From: Streptomyces sp. DH5
GTDB lineage: Bacteria > Actinomycetota > Actinomycetes > Streptomycetales > Streptomycetaceae
Assembly (NCBI RefSeq): GCF_020873915.1
Contig: NZ_JAHWGP010000004.1
Coordinates: 270,474-334,473 of the forward strand
Length of the DNA stretch: 64,000 nucleotides
Reading direction: 5' to 3'
The notes under the pieces are model-generated. The model worked only from the letters and a program-made list of their open reading frames with translations, did not search any database and was not told the DNA's origin. Below, piece by piece: positions 27,057 to 34,313 of the stretch. A program made the translations under genes and the position numbers. Every line of letters begins with the position of its first letter. Position 1 is the stretch's first letter.

Positions 27057-27127
27057 AGCGGGCGACGGGAATCGAACCCGCGTAGCCAGTTTGGAAGACT
27101 GGGGCTCTACCATTGAGCTACGCCCGC
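27057..27127 (-). tRNA. tRNA-Gly (anticodon TCC)
   Basis: 71-nt cloverleaf on the minus strand: acceptor stem GCGGGCG/CGCCCGC, D-arm TAGCTCAATGGTAGAGC, anticodon stem CCAGT/ACTGG around loop CTTCCAA (anticodon TCC, reading GGA), T-arm with GGTTCGATTCC. The 3' CCA is not encoded. Followed by its own terminator hairpin. Confidence 0.95.
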
Positions 27128-27293
27128 ACACAACATGCCGCGCGTCGGAAGGCCGCGGCACTGACAGGCATCGTAGCGGGTCGTGCGCCCTCGCCGCACA
27201 CCCCGTTTCCCCGCCGCCGCGCGCGACCGCACCGCGCCCGGGAATGCGGAGGCCGTTCCGCTCCGGGGCATGTACCCTTCGTGTCGCACCAGA

Positions 27294-27367
27294 CGGGGTG
27301 TGGCGCAGCTTGGTAGCGCGTCCGCTTTGGGAGCGGAAGGCCGTGGGTTCAAATCCCGCCACCCCGA
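27294..27367 (+). tRNA. tRNA-Pro (anticodon TGG)
   Basis: 74-nt cloverleaf: acceptor CGGGGTG/CACCCCG, D-arm GGCGCAGCTTGGTAGCGC, anticodon stem TCCGC/GCGGA around loop TTTGGGA (anticodon TGG, reading CCA), T-arm GGGTTCAAATCCC, discriminator A at 27367. The CCA end is encoded at 27368-27370, unlike the neighbouring tRNA-Gly. Read toward tig. Confidence 0.95.
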
Positions 27368-27400
27368 CCAGCCACCTGTCCCTCCACCGGTGATCGCCTT

Positions 27401-27429
27401 TTGGGTGCCGTAGCCGCTGCCGTTACTAT
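27401..27429 (+). promoter_or_regulatory. Vegetative promoter of tig
   Basis: TTGGGT (27401-27406), 17-nt spacer, TACTAT (27424-27429): a good HrdB-type match, with an expected start near 27436 and a leader of about 100 nt before tig. Confidence 0.65.
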
Positions 27430-27535
27430 GCAAGCTGCGCGCCCTGTGTGTCTCTGAAGTCCTCCGGGCGGCGAATCGGCCGGACCGTTCTGGTCCCGGC
27501 AGAACCCGAGAAGTCAGCCACAAGGAGACCGAACC

Positions 27536-28933
27536 GTGAAGAGCGCCGTGGAGACCCTGAACCCGACCCGGGTTCGGCTCACTGTCGAGGTGCCCTTCGA
27601 GGAGCTCAAGGACAGCCTCGACGCGGCGTACAAGAAGATCAACCAGCAGGTCACGGTGAAGGGCTTCCGCAAGGGCAAGGTCCCGGCCCGGGTCATCGAC
27701 CAGCGCTTCGGCCGCGGTGCGGTGCTGGAGGAGGCCGTCAACGACGCCCTCCCGAAGTTCTACACCGACGCGGTCAACGAGGCCGAGCTGAACCCGCTCG
27801 GCCAGCCCGAGGTCGACATCACGGAGCTGAAGGACGGCGAGACGCTGAACTTCACCGCCGAGGTCGACATCCGCCCGGCCATCGAGATCCCGGACTACTC
27901 CGGCATCGAGGTCGAGGTCGACGCCGTCGAGGTCACCGACGAGGACGTCGACAAGGCGGTCCAGGAGCTGCGCGAGCGCTTCGCCTCCACCTCCCCGGTG
28001 GAGCGCGCCGCCGAGGACGGCGACGTCGTCACCATCGACCTGCAGGCCAAGGTCGACGGCGAGGTCCTCGAGGACGGCGTCGCCGACGGCGTCTCGTACA
28101 CCATCGGCTCCGGTGAGCTGCTGGACGGCATCGACGACGCCGTGAAGGGCGTGGAGGCCGGTGGCGAGGCCACCTTCACCTCCGAGCTCAAGGGCGGCTC
28201 GGCGGCCGGCAAGGAGGCCGAGGTCACCGTCAAGGTCACCCAGGTCGCCGCGCGTGAGCTGCCCGAGCTGGACGACGACTTCGCCCAGCTCGCCTCCGAG
28301 TTCGACACCCTCGAGGAGCTCAAGGCGGACAGCCGCAAGCGCCTGGAGAACATGAAGCAGTACGACCAGGCCACCCAGGCGCAGGAGCGCGTCCTGGAGA
28401 AGCTGCTCGAGCTGGTCGAGGTCCCGGTCCCCGAGAAGCTGCTCGAGGACGAGATCAACACCCGTAAGCACAACCTCGAGCACCACCAGCTCGGCCAGAT
28501 GGGCCTCGACCTCGCGAAGTACCTGGAGATCCAGGGCAAGACCGAGGAGGAGTTCGACGCCGAGACCCGTGAGGCCGCGGTCAAGGGCATCAAGACCCAG
28601 TTCGTCCTCGACGAGCTCGTCAAGCAGGAGAAGCTGAACGTCAACCAGGAGGAGCTCACCGAGCACCTCATGCGGCGCGCCGCCTCCTCCGGCATGTCCC
28701 CCGACCAGTTCGCCCAGGCCGTCGTCGAGCAGGGCCAGGTCCCGCTCCTCGTCGGTGAGGTCGCCCGCGGCAAGGCCCTGGCCTCCGTGGTCGAGAAGGC
28801 CACCGTCAAGGACACCAACGGCGAGATCGTCGACCTCGAGGACGAGGACGAGGACGAGGACGAGACCACCGAGGCCGCGGACGCCGCCGACGACAAGGCC
28901 GAGGACAAGGCCGACGAGAAGACCGAGGGCTGA
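27536..28933 (+). CDS. tig: Trigger factor
   Basis: Ribosome-associated chaperone and peptidyl-prolyl isomerase that meets nascent chains at the exit tunnel. 465 residues. The N-terminal ribosome-binding domain (1-110) contains the [12 protein letters not shown] signature (GFRKGKVP at about 43-50). The FKBP-type PPIase domain lies at about 150-240, and the helical chaperone domain follows. The last 35 residues are an acidic Asp/Glu/Ala tail typical of actinobacterial Tig. The GTG start has AAGGAG at good spacing. It heads the tig-clpP1-clpP2-clpX order, but a strong terminator follows it, so clpP1 is transcribed separately. Confidence 0.97.
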   Translation: MKSAVETLNPTRVRLTVEVPFEELKDSLDAAYKKINQQVTVKGFRKGKVPARVIDQRFGRGAVLEEAVNDALPKFYTDAVNEAELNPLGQPEVDITELKDGETLNFTAEVDIRPAIEIPDYSGIEVEVDAVEVTDEDVDKAVQELRERFASTSPVERAAEDGDVVTIDLQAKVDGEVLEDGVADGVSYTIGSGELLDGIDDAVKGVEAGGEATFTSELKGGSAAGKEAEVTVKVTQVAARELPELDDDFAQLASEFDTLEELKADSRKRLENMKQYDQATQAQERVLEKLLELVEVPVPEKLLEDEINTRKHNLEHHQLGQMGLDLAKYLEIQGKTEEEFDAETREAAVKGIKTQFVLDELVKQEKLNVNQEELTEHLMRRAASSGMSPDQFAQAVVEQGQVPLLVGEVARGKALASVVEKATVKDTNGEIVDLEDEDEDEDETTEAADAADDKAEDKADEKTEG

Positions 28934-28957
28934 TCCTCGCGTCCCTCCGACGTGATC

Positions 28958-28995
28958 ACCGGGCCCCGGAGTGCACAAGCACTCCGGGGCCCGGT
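28958..28995 (+). terminator. Terminator after tig
   Basis: Perfect 17-bp inverted repeat (28958-28974 and 28979-28995, core GGGCCCCGGAG) with an ACAA loop. Confidence 0.92.
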
Positions 28996-29027
28996 CGTCC
29001 GGCGCCGGGCCCGCTTCCGCCCGGCGC

Positions 29028-29041
29028 GTTCGCAGCCCGCG
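29028..29041 (+). promoter_or_regulatory. Candidate ClgR operator upstream of clpP1
   Basis: GTTCGC-AGCCC-GCG matches the GTTCGC-N5-GCG site described for the ClgR activator, which controls clpP1P2 in S. lividans. It lies about 170 nt before the likely transcription start, somewhat far, and merges into a possible dispersed repeat, so a chance match is possible. Confidence 0.45.
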
Positions 29042-29212
29042 AGGGGCGCGGGGAACCGCACGGCCGGCCCCGACGGCCCGCACCCGCCCGCGCTCCCGCG
29101 AGCCCACGGCGGGAGGGCGTCCGGCCGCCCGCGCGGCACATCGCGGAGTACGCCTCTCTACGCCCCCGGCGAACACCCCGGTTACCGGGATTCCCCGGCG
29201 CAGCCCCCGCGT

Positions 29213-29218
29213 TAGGGT
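29213..29218 (+). promoter_or_regulatory. -10 box upstream of clpP1
   Basis: TAGGGT only 2 nt before the ATG at 29221. Transcription would start within that codon's neighbourhood, so the ATG at 29221 cannot be the true start, and a downstream GTG is preferred. Confidence 0.4.
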
Positions 29219-29274
29219 CCATGAATACGAGGGCAGGGGAGTCACCGAATACGGCTCCAGCCCCGCAGGGAAAC

Positions 29275-29934
29275 GTGAGACGGCCCGGCGCCGTCGTAAG
29301 ACGAGCAGGTGGATACGTGACGAATCTGATGCCCTCAGCCGCCGGCGAGCCCTCGATCGGTGGTGGCCTCGGCGACCAGGTCTACAACCGGCTGCTCAAC
29401 GAGCGGATCATCTTCCTCGGCCAGCCGGTCGACGACGACATTGCCAACAAGATCACCGCACAGCTGCTGCTCCTTGCCGCCGACCCGGACAAGGACATTT
29501 ACCTGTACATCAACAGCCCCGGCGGCTCCATCACGGCCGGCATGGCGATCTACGACACCATGCAGTTCATCAAGAACGACGTGGTGACGATCGCGATGGG
29601 CCTGGCGGCCTCCATGGGCCAGTTCCTGCTGAGCGCCGGCACCCCCGGCAAGCGCTTCGCGCTGCCGAACGCCGAGATCCTGATCCACCAGCCGTCCGCC
29701 GGTCTGGCCGGTTCCGCCTCGGACATCAAGATCCACGCCGAGCGCCTGCTGCACACCAAGAAGCGCATGGCCGAGCTGACGTCCCAGCACACCGGTCAGT
29801 CGGTCGAGCAGATCACCCGCGACTCCGACCGCGACCGCTGGTTCGACGCCTTCGAGGCCAAGGAGTACGGCCTCATCGACGACGTCATCCCCACGGCCGC
29901 CGGCATGCCGGGCGGCGGCGGCACCGGGGCCTGA
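29275..29934 (+). CDS. clpP1: ATP-dependent Clp protease proteolytic subunit ClpP1
   Basis: Serine peptidase subunit of the Clp protease, degrading unfolded and tagged proteins delivered by ClpX or ClpC. From the GTG at 29275 it has 219 residues, with the triad Ser113 (AASMG), His138 (LIHQP) and Asp187. Starts considered: ATG 29221 (too close to a -10), GTG 29275 (AGGGA just upstream; 219 aa, the length I recall for S. coelicolor ClpP1) and GTG 29317 (AGGTGG upstream, beginning TNLMPSAAG). Family alignment alone does not separate the last two. clpP2 follows after 115 nt, and the pair forms one mixed complex in actinobacteria. Confidence 0.95.
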   Translation: MRRPGAVVRRAGGYVTNLMPSAAGEPSIGGGLGDQVYNRLLNERIIFLGQPVDDDIANKITAQLLLLAADPDKDIYLYINSPGGSITAGMAIYDTMQFIKNDVVTIAMGLAASMGQFLLSAGTPGKRFALPNAEILIHQPSAGLAGSASDIKIHAERLLHTKKRMAELTSQHTGQSVEQITRDSDRDRWFDAFEAKEYGLIDDVIPTAAGMPGGGGTGA

Positions 29935-30049
29935 GCGGCCGTACGGGGCCCCGCGGCCCCGTAGACGCCCCCACCGGGCCCCGCCCCGGGTCCGGTGCAC
30001 AGCCCCAGCAGCCCCAGGCGACCGCCTCAGCCCCCTTCCAGGAGACACT

Positions 30050-30730
30050 GTGAACGACTTCCCCGGCAGCGGCCTGTACGACCGTACGCGCGCCGAGTAC
30101 ACCGGCCCCACGGCCGAGTCCCGCTACGTCATCCCGCGCTTCGTCGAGCGCACCTCCCAGGGCATCCGCGAGTACGACCCGTACGCGAAGCTCTTCGAGG
30201 AGCGTGTCATCTTCCTCGGCGTGCAGATCGACGACGCCTCCGCCAACGACGTCATGGCGCAGCTGCTGTGCCTGGAGTCGATGGACCCCGACCGTGACAT
30301 CTCGGTCTACATCAACAGCCCCGGCGGCTCCTTCACCGCGCTGACGGCGATCTACGACACGATGCAGTACGTGAAGCCGGACATCCAGACGGTCTGCATG
30401 GGCCAGGCGGCCTCCGCCGCCGCCGTCCTGCTGGCCGCCGGCACGCCCGGCAAGCGCATGGCCCTGCCGAACGCGCGCGTGCTGATCCACCAGCCGTACA
30501 GCGAGACGGGCCGCGGTCAGGTCTCCGACCTGGAGATCGCCGCCAACGAGATCCTGCGGATGCGCACGCAGCTGGAGGACATGCTGGCCAAGCACTCCAC
30601 CCGGCCGATCGAGAAGATCCGCGAGGACATCGAGCGCGACAAGATCCTCACGGCCGAGGACGCGCTGGAGTACGGCCTGATCGACCAGATCATCACCACC
30701 CGGAAGATGGACAACGCCAGCCTGCGCTGA
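30050..30730 (+). CDS. clpP2: ATP-dependent Clp protease proteolytic subunit ClpP2
   Basis: Second Clp peptidase subunit, partner of ClpP1 in the heteromeric tetradecamer. 226 residues with Ser122 (AASAA), His147 (LIHQP) and Asp197 (ERDK) as the triad. The N-terminus is 15-20 residues longer than in ClpP1 and rich in Tyr/Arg. The GTG start has AGGAGA 5-6 nt upstream. The spacer to clpX contains a large inverted repeat (30757-30808) that may end or attenuate the clpP1P2 transcript. Confidence 0.96.
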   Translation: MNDFPGSGLYDRTRAEYTGPTAESRYVIPRFVERTSQGIREYDPYAKLFEERVIFLGVQIDDASANDVMAQLLCLESMDPDRDISVYINSPGGSFTALTAIYDTMQYVKPDIQTVCMGQAASAAAVLLAAGTPGKRMALPNARVLIHQPYSETGRGQVSDLEIAANEILRMRTQLEDMLAKHSTRPIEKIREDIERDKILTAEDALEYGLIDQIITTRKMDNASLR

Positions 30731-30756
30731 CGCGGGACGGGGTGTAACGTCTGCCG

Positions 30757-30808
30757 CCCCTTGGCACGGTTTGGCACGGTCCACGTCAAAGTGAACCGTG
30801 CCAAGGGG
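30757..30808 (+). terminator. Inverted repeat with a duplicated arm, clpP2-clpX
   Basis: CCCCTTGGCACGGTT (30757-30771) pairs perfectly with 30794-30808 (15 bp, 22-nt loop). The left arm is partly duplicated (TTGGCACGGT at 30761-30770 and 30771-30780), so the right arm can pair with either copy. Terminator, attenuator or operator; not distinguishable from sequence. Confidence 0.65.
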
Positions 30809-30915
30809 GGCCCGGACGGGGTGCCAGGCAAGGTACCGTCGACATAAGGCAGCACCAGGAGCCGCCGGACATTCATCGATGTCCGGTCGTCTCCCAGGCG
30901 AAGGGGAAGCACACC

Positions 30916-32202
30916 GTGGCACGCATCGGTGACGGCGGCGATCTGCTCAAGTGCTCGTTCTGCGGCAAGAGCCAGAAGCAGGTCAAGAAGCTCATCGCAG
31001 GGCCCGGTGTGTACATCTGCGACGAGTGCATCGATCTCTGCAACGAGATCATCGAGGAAGAGCTCGCGGAGACCAGTGAGGTCCGCTGGGAGGAGCTTCC
31101 CAAGCCCCGCGAGATCTACGAGTTCCTCGAGGGGTACGTGGTGGGGCAGGAGGCCGCCAAGAAGGCCCTCTCCGTCGCCGTGTACAACCACTACAAGCGA
31201 GTCCAGGCCGGCGAGAACGGCGGCGCGCAGGGCCGCGAGGACGCCATCGAGCTGGCGAAGTCGAACATCCTGCTGCTGGGCCCCACCGGCTCCGGCAAGA
31301 CCCTCCTCGCCCAGACCCTCGCCCGCATGCTGAACGTGCCGTTCGCGATCGCCGACGCCACGGCGCTCACCGAGGCCGGGTACGTCGGTGAGGACGTCGA
31401 GAACATCCTGCTGAAGCTGATCCAGGCGGCCGACTACGACGTCAAGAAGGCCGAGACCGGGATCATCTACATCGACGAGATCGACAAGGTCGCCCGCAAG
31501 AGCGAGAACCCGTCGATCACCCGCGACGTAAGCGGCGAGGGCGTGCAGCAGGCCCTGCTGAAGATCCTCGAGGGCACCACGGCCTCCGTCCCGCCGCAGG
31601 GCGGACGCAAGCACCCGCACCAGGAGTTCATCCAGATCGACACGACGAACGTCCTGTTCATCGTGGGCGGCGCCTTCGCCGGTCTTGAGAAGATCATCGA
31701 GGGCCGGGCCGGCGCCAAGGGCATCGGCTTCGGCGCGACGATCCGCTCCAAGCGGGAGATGGAGTCCAAGGACCAGTTCGAGGAGGTCATGCCGGAGGAC
31801 CTGGTCAAGTTCGGCATGATCCCCGAGTTCATCGGCCGGCTCCCGGTCCTCACGAGCGTCCACAACCTGGACCGCGAGGCCCTGCTCCAGATCCTCGTCG
31901 AGCCGCGCAACGCCCTGGTGAAGCAGTACCAGCGCCTCTTCGAACTCGACGGCGTGGAGCTGGACTTCGAGCGCGAGGCGCTGGAGGCCATCGCCGACCA
32001 GGCCATCCTCCGCCAGACCGGCGCCCGCGGACTGCGCGCCATCATGGAGGAGGTCCTCCAGGGCGTGATGTACGAGGTCCCGTCCCGCAAGGACGTCGCC
32101 CGGGTCGTCATCACGGCCGACGTGGTCCTCTCCAACGTCAACCCGACCCTGATCCCGCGCGACGCCCGCGGCCGGGGCTCCGGCGAGCAGAAGACGGCGT
32201 AA
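30916..32202 (+). CDS. clpX: ATP-dependent Clp protease ATP-binding subunit ClpX
   Basis: AAA+ unfoldase that feeds substrates to ClpP1P2. 428 residues. The N-terminal zinc domain carries C13, C16, C35 and C38; Walker A GPTGSGKT is at 122-129, Walker B (IIYIDEID) near 185-192, the RKH pore loop (GGRKHPH) near 235, and the IGF loop (GIGFGA) that docks on ClpP near 275. The length is normal and all motifs are intact. The GTG at 30916 begins [12 protein letters not shown], the family start. A 20-bp perfect terminator lies just past the stop. Confidence 0.98.
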   Translation: MARIGDGGDLLKCSFCGKSQKQVKKLIAGPGVYICDECIDLCNEIIEEELAETSEVRWEELPKPREIYEFLEGYVVGQEAAKKALSVAVYNHYKRVQAGENGGAQGREDAIELAKSNILLLGPTGSGKTLLAQTLARMLNVPFAIADATALTEAGYVGEDVENILLKLIQAADYDVKKAETGIIYIDEIDKVARKSENPSITRDVSGEGVQQALLKILEGTTASVPPQGGRKHPHQEFIQIDTTNVLFIVGGAFAGLEKIIEGRAGAKGIGFGATIRSKREMESKDQFEEVMPEDLVKFGMIPEFIGRLPVLTSVHNLDREALLQILVEPRNALVKQYQRLFELDGVELDFEREALEAIADQAILRQTGARGLRAIMEEVLQGVMYEVPSRKDVARVVITADVVLSNVNPTLIPRDARGRGSGEQKTA

Positions 32203-32222
32203 CCGCCGCGGCGTTCACAGCG

Positions 32223-32265
32223 ACGGGAGAAGGGCCCCGGCCGACGGCCGGGGCCCTTCTCCCGT
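32223..32265. terminator. Bidirectional terminator, clpX / membrane paralogue
   Basis: Perfect 20-bp inverted repeat (32223-32242 and 32246-32265) with a 3-nt GAC loop, between convergent stops. Confidence 0.93.
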
Positions 32266-32297
32266 GCGGACGATTCTCCCGCGCGGACGACTCGGGG

Positions 32298-33185
32298 TCA
32301 GGCCTCGACCCGTGCGGCGGAGCGCAGTTCGACGGCGAACGCGGCGACGTCGTTCGTGGCGAGACCGCCGCTGCCGCCCTTCTGAGCCGCCGCCAGGTCC
32401 AGTCCGTTGACCACGCCGTAGGTGCTGTGGTCCGCCCACACGCACACCGGCATCTCGAGCTTGGTGGCGCCCTCGGCGATCACGGCCGTCTGGCACTTCA
32501 TGACGGCGCCGTCCAGACCGTCCGGCTCGACCGTCTGGGGGTCGCCCTTCCAGGTGACCGTCTCCTTCGCACCGGCGGTGTCGCCGGTGTCCTTGGAGTT
32601 CTCGTGGGCGTTGACGAAGGCCTTGTCGATGGAGCCCTCCGGGTCGCTGATCTCCCCGTAGGCGCCGTTGAACGCCATCGCCTTGCCGAGCTGGGTGGAC
32701 GAGCCGGTGGCGTAGGACGCCTTCACGACCTTGCCGCCCTCGATGCCGATCTTCTCCAGGTCGGCCTCGGACTTCGTCCCCGTCGGACCGCCGTCGCCCG
32801 AACCAGACGATCCGCCGCCCTTCTTGTACTCGCCGACCGAGGTCGGCGGCACCAGCTTGTGCGGCCCGTCGTCCGCGATGTCAGAGCCGCCGCCCCCGCC
32901 GATCACGAAGTAGGCGCCCACGCCGATCGCCGCGACGACCGCGACGGCGCCGACGATGAGGGCGGTCTTCCTGCCGCCTCCGCCCGCGGCGGCAGGCTGC
33001 TGCTGGGGCGGCGTGCCGTACGGGGCCTGGCCGTAGGGCGGCTGCTGGCCGTACGGAGGCTGCTGCGGCGGGACACCGGGCTGCTGCGGGTGGCCGTAGC
33101 CGGGCTGCGGAGCCTGCGGCTGCCCGCCGTACGGCCCCGGCTGCTGGGGCTGCCCCCCGTACGGGCCCGGCTGGTGGTGACTCAT
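32298..33185 (-). CDS. Pro/Gly/Gln-rich single-pass membrane protein, paralogue A
   Basis: 295 residues. A cytoplasmic N-terminus (1-70) is built from repeats such as QPGPYGGQPQ and PPYGQ. One transmembrane helix lies at about 73-95 (TALIVGAVAVVAAIGVGAYFVIGG). The extracytoplasmic domain is about 195 residues long, with a Cys pair (KCQTA, VCVWAD) that could form a disulphide. The ATG at 33185 is preceded by GAAGGAAG; a longer frame has no family support. The gene follows its paralogue B in tandem, 34 nt apart. The architecture recalls many Streptomyces envelope proteins; function unknown. Confidence 0.9.
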   Translation of the reverse strand: MSHHQPGPYGGQPQQPGPYGGQPQAPQPGYGHPQQPGVPPQQPPYGQQPPYGQAPYGTPPQQQPAAAGGGGRKTALIVGAVAVVAAIGVGAYFVIGGGGGSDIADDGPHKLVPPTSVGEYKKGGGSSGSGDGGPTGTKSEADLEKIGIEGGKVVKASYATGSSTQLGKAMAFNGAYGEISDPEGSIDKAFVNAHENSKDTGDTAGAKETVTWKGDPQTVEPDGLDGAVMKCQTAVIAEGATKLEMPVCVWADHSTYGVVNGLDLAAAQKGGSGGLATNDVAAFAVELRSAARVEA

Positions 33186-33219
33186 TGCTTCCTTCCCCCT
33201 CCAGTCACTGCCGCGGCGG

Positions 33220-34176
33220 TCAGGCCTTGGTGCGGACCTCGTCGCGCAGCTTGGTGGTGATGTCCGACGCGGCGCTCTTGGTGATGTCCTTGGTGTTGTC
33301 ACCGGGGGAGACCACCGCGATGGTGCTGTAGTCGCCCCAGGCGCAGAACCAGTTGGTCGTTTCCTTCTTGGTGAGGTTGTTGGTGCCCTTGGCCGCCTGG
33401 CACTTCATCACCGCGCCGTCGATGTCGACCGACTCCGGCTCACCGACCAGCTCGGACATGAGCTCGTTGTCCGATCCCTTCTCCGTCTCCTTCTTGAGGG
33501 ACGCGAAGATCTTGTCGACCGCGGCCTCCGGATCGGTGACCTCGCCGTAGGCGCCGAAGAAGGACACGCCCTTCGCGGTCAGCAGCTCGGACTGGTCGGG
33601 GATCGAGGTCGGGTCCTGCGGGTCGTAGTCGCTGAAGTCGGCCGTCGAGTAGGCGGCGGCGACGGACTTGCCGTCCTTGATGCCGCCCTTGGCCAGGTCC
33701 TTCGCCATGCTCGAGCTGGTGTCCTCGCCGCCCTCGCCGACCCGCGTGTACTCGCCCAGCACCTTCTCCGGCGTCGCCAGCGTGTGCGCGCCGTCGTCCT
33801 CCAGGCCGGCCGCGCCGCCGCCCCCGCCGATCACGAAGTAGGCGCCCACGCCGATCGCCGCGACGACCGCGACGGCGCCGACGATGATGGCGGCCTTCTT
33901 GCCGCCGCCGCCCGAGGCGGGCGGCTGGGGCGGCACGCCGTACGGCGCCTGGCCGTAGGGGGGCTGCTGCCCGTACGGGGCCTGCTGCGGCGGGACGCCG
34001 GGCTGGCCGGGCTGCTGCGGGTAGCCGTAGCCGGGCTGACCGGGCGGCTGGGCCTGCTGGGGGTAGCCGTAGCCGGGCTGCGGAGCCTGCGGCTGCTGGC
34101 CGTAAGGTCCCGGCTGGCCGTACGGCCCGGGCTGCTGGGGCTGCCCGCCGTACGGGCCCGGCTGGTTGTAGCTCAT
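33220..34176 (-). CDS. Pro/Gly/Gln-rich single-pass membrane protein, paralogue B
   Basis: 318 residues with the same plan as paralogue A: a longer PGYGYPQQ/QPGPYG repeat region (1-95), a transmembrane helix that differs from A's by one residue in the visible core (AIIVGAVAVVAAIGVGAYFV), then a divergent extracytoplasmic domain with a Cys pair (MKCQAA, FCAWGD). Start ATG 34176 with AGGGGA upstream. Over about 70 nt around the helix, A and B are almost identical in DNA, while the outer domains differ greatly, which suggests recent gene conversion. Divergent from valS; a 14-nt palindrome lies in the shared upstream region. Confidence 0.9.
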   Translation of the reverse strand: MSYNQPGPYGGQPQQPGPYGQPGPYGQQPQAPQPGYGYPQQAQPPGQPGYGYPQQPGQPGVPPQQAPYGQQPPYGQAPYGVPPQPPASGGGGKKAAIIVGAVAVVAAIGVGAYFVIGGGGGAAGLEDDGAHTLATPEKVLGEYTRVGEGGEDTSSSMAKDLAKGGIKDGKSVAAAYSTADFSDYDPQDPTSIPDQSELLTAKGVSFFGAYGEVTDPEAAVDKIFASLKKETEKGSDNELMSELVGEPESVDIDGAVMKCQAAKGTNNLTKKETTNWFCAWGDYSTIAVVSPGDNTKDITKSAASDITTKLRDEVRTKA

Positions 34177-34266
34177 TACTGGGTTCCCCTCCAGATGCTT
34201 ACGCGTTGCTGACATCCTGACTCAGGAGGGAAGCGTTCAGGCCAGTGGGGGTCGCACCGTTACAAA

Positions 34267-34280
34267 CGAAACGCGTTTCG
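34267..34280. promoter_or_regulatory. 14-nt perfect palindrome upstream of valS
   Basis: CGAAACGCGTTTCG, placed where the -35 of the valS promoter is expected (the -10 is at 34301). It has the look of a LacI-family-type operator (AAAC-GC-GTTT) but no regulator is encoded nearby. It could act on valS or on the divergent membrane-protein pair. Confidence 0.45.
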
Positions 34281-34300
34281 GGACAGGCTCGTGACGCCTC

Positions 34301-34306
34301 TAAACT
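34301..34306 (+). promoter_or_regulatory. -10 box of a probably leaderless transcript (valS)
   Basis: TAAACT ends 7 nt before the GTG at 34314; there is no ribosome binding site. No T-box leader is present. Confidence 0.55.
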
Positions 34307-34313
34307 GAGCCCC

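Larger units (their letters stand above)
28934..29274. other. tig-clpP1 spacer
   Basis: 341 nt: the tig terminator, a ClgR-like box (29028-29041), a GGGGCGCGGGGAACCGC-type stretch that resembles an extragenic element I recall as common in Streptomyces genomes, and a TAGGGT -10 at 29213-29218. No gene. Confidence 0.55.

Noticed and set aside
27294-27370. tRNA-Pro as an integrated-element attachment site
   Set aside because: No integrase gene or repeated tRNA 3' end was seen nearby; tig and its promoter follow directly.
34177-34313. T-box riboswitch before valS
   Set aside because: The spacer is short, has a -10 box 7 nt from the start codon, and lacks stem I and the antiterminator bulge.
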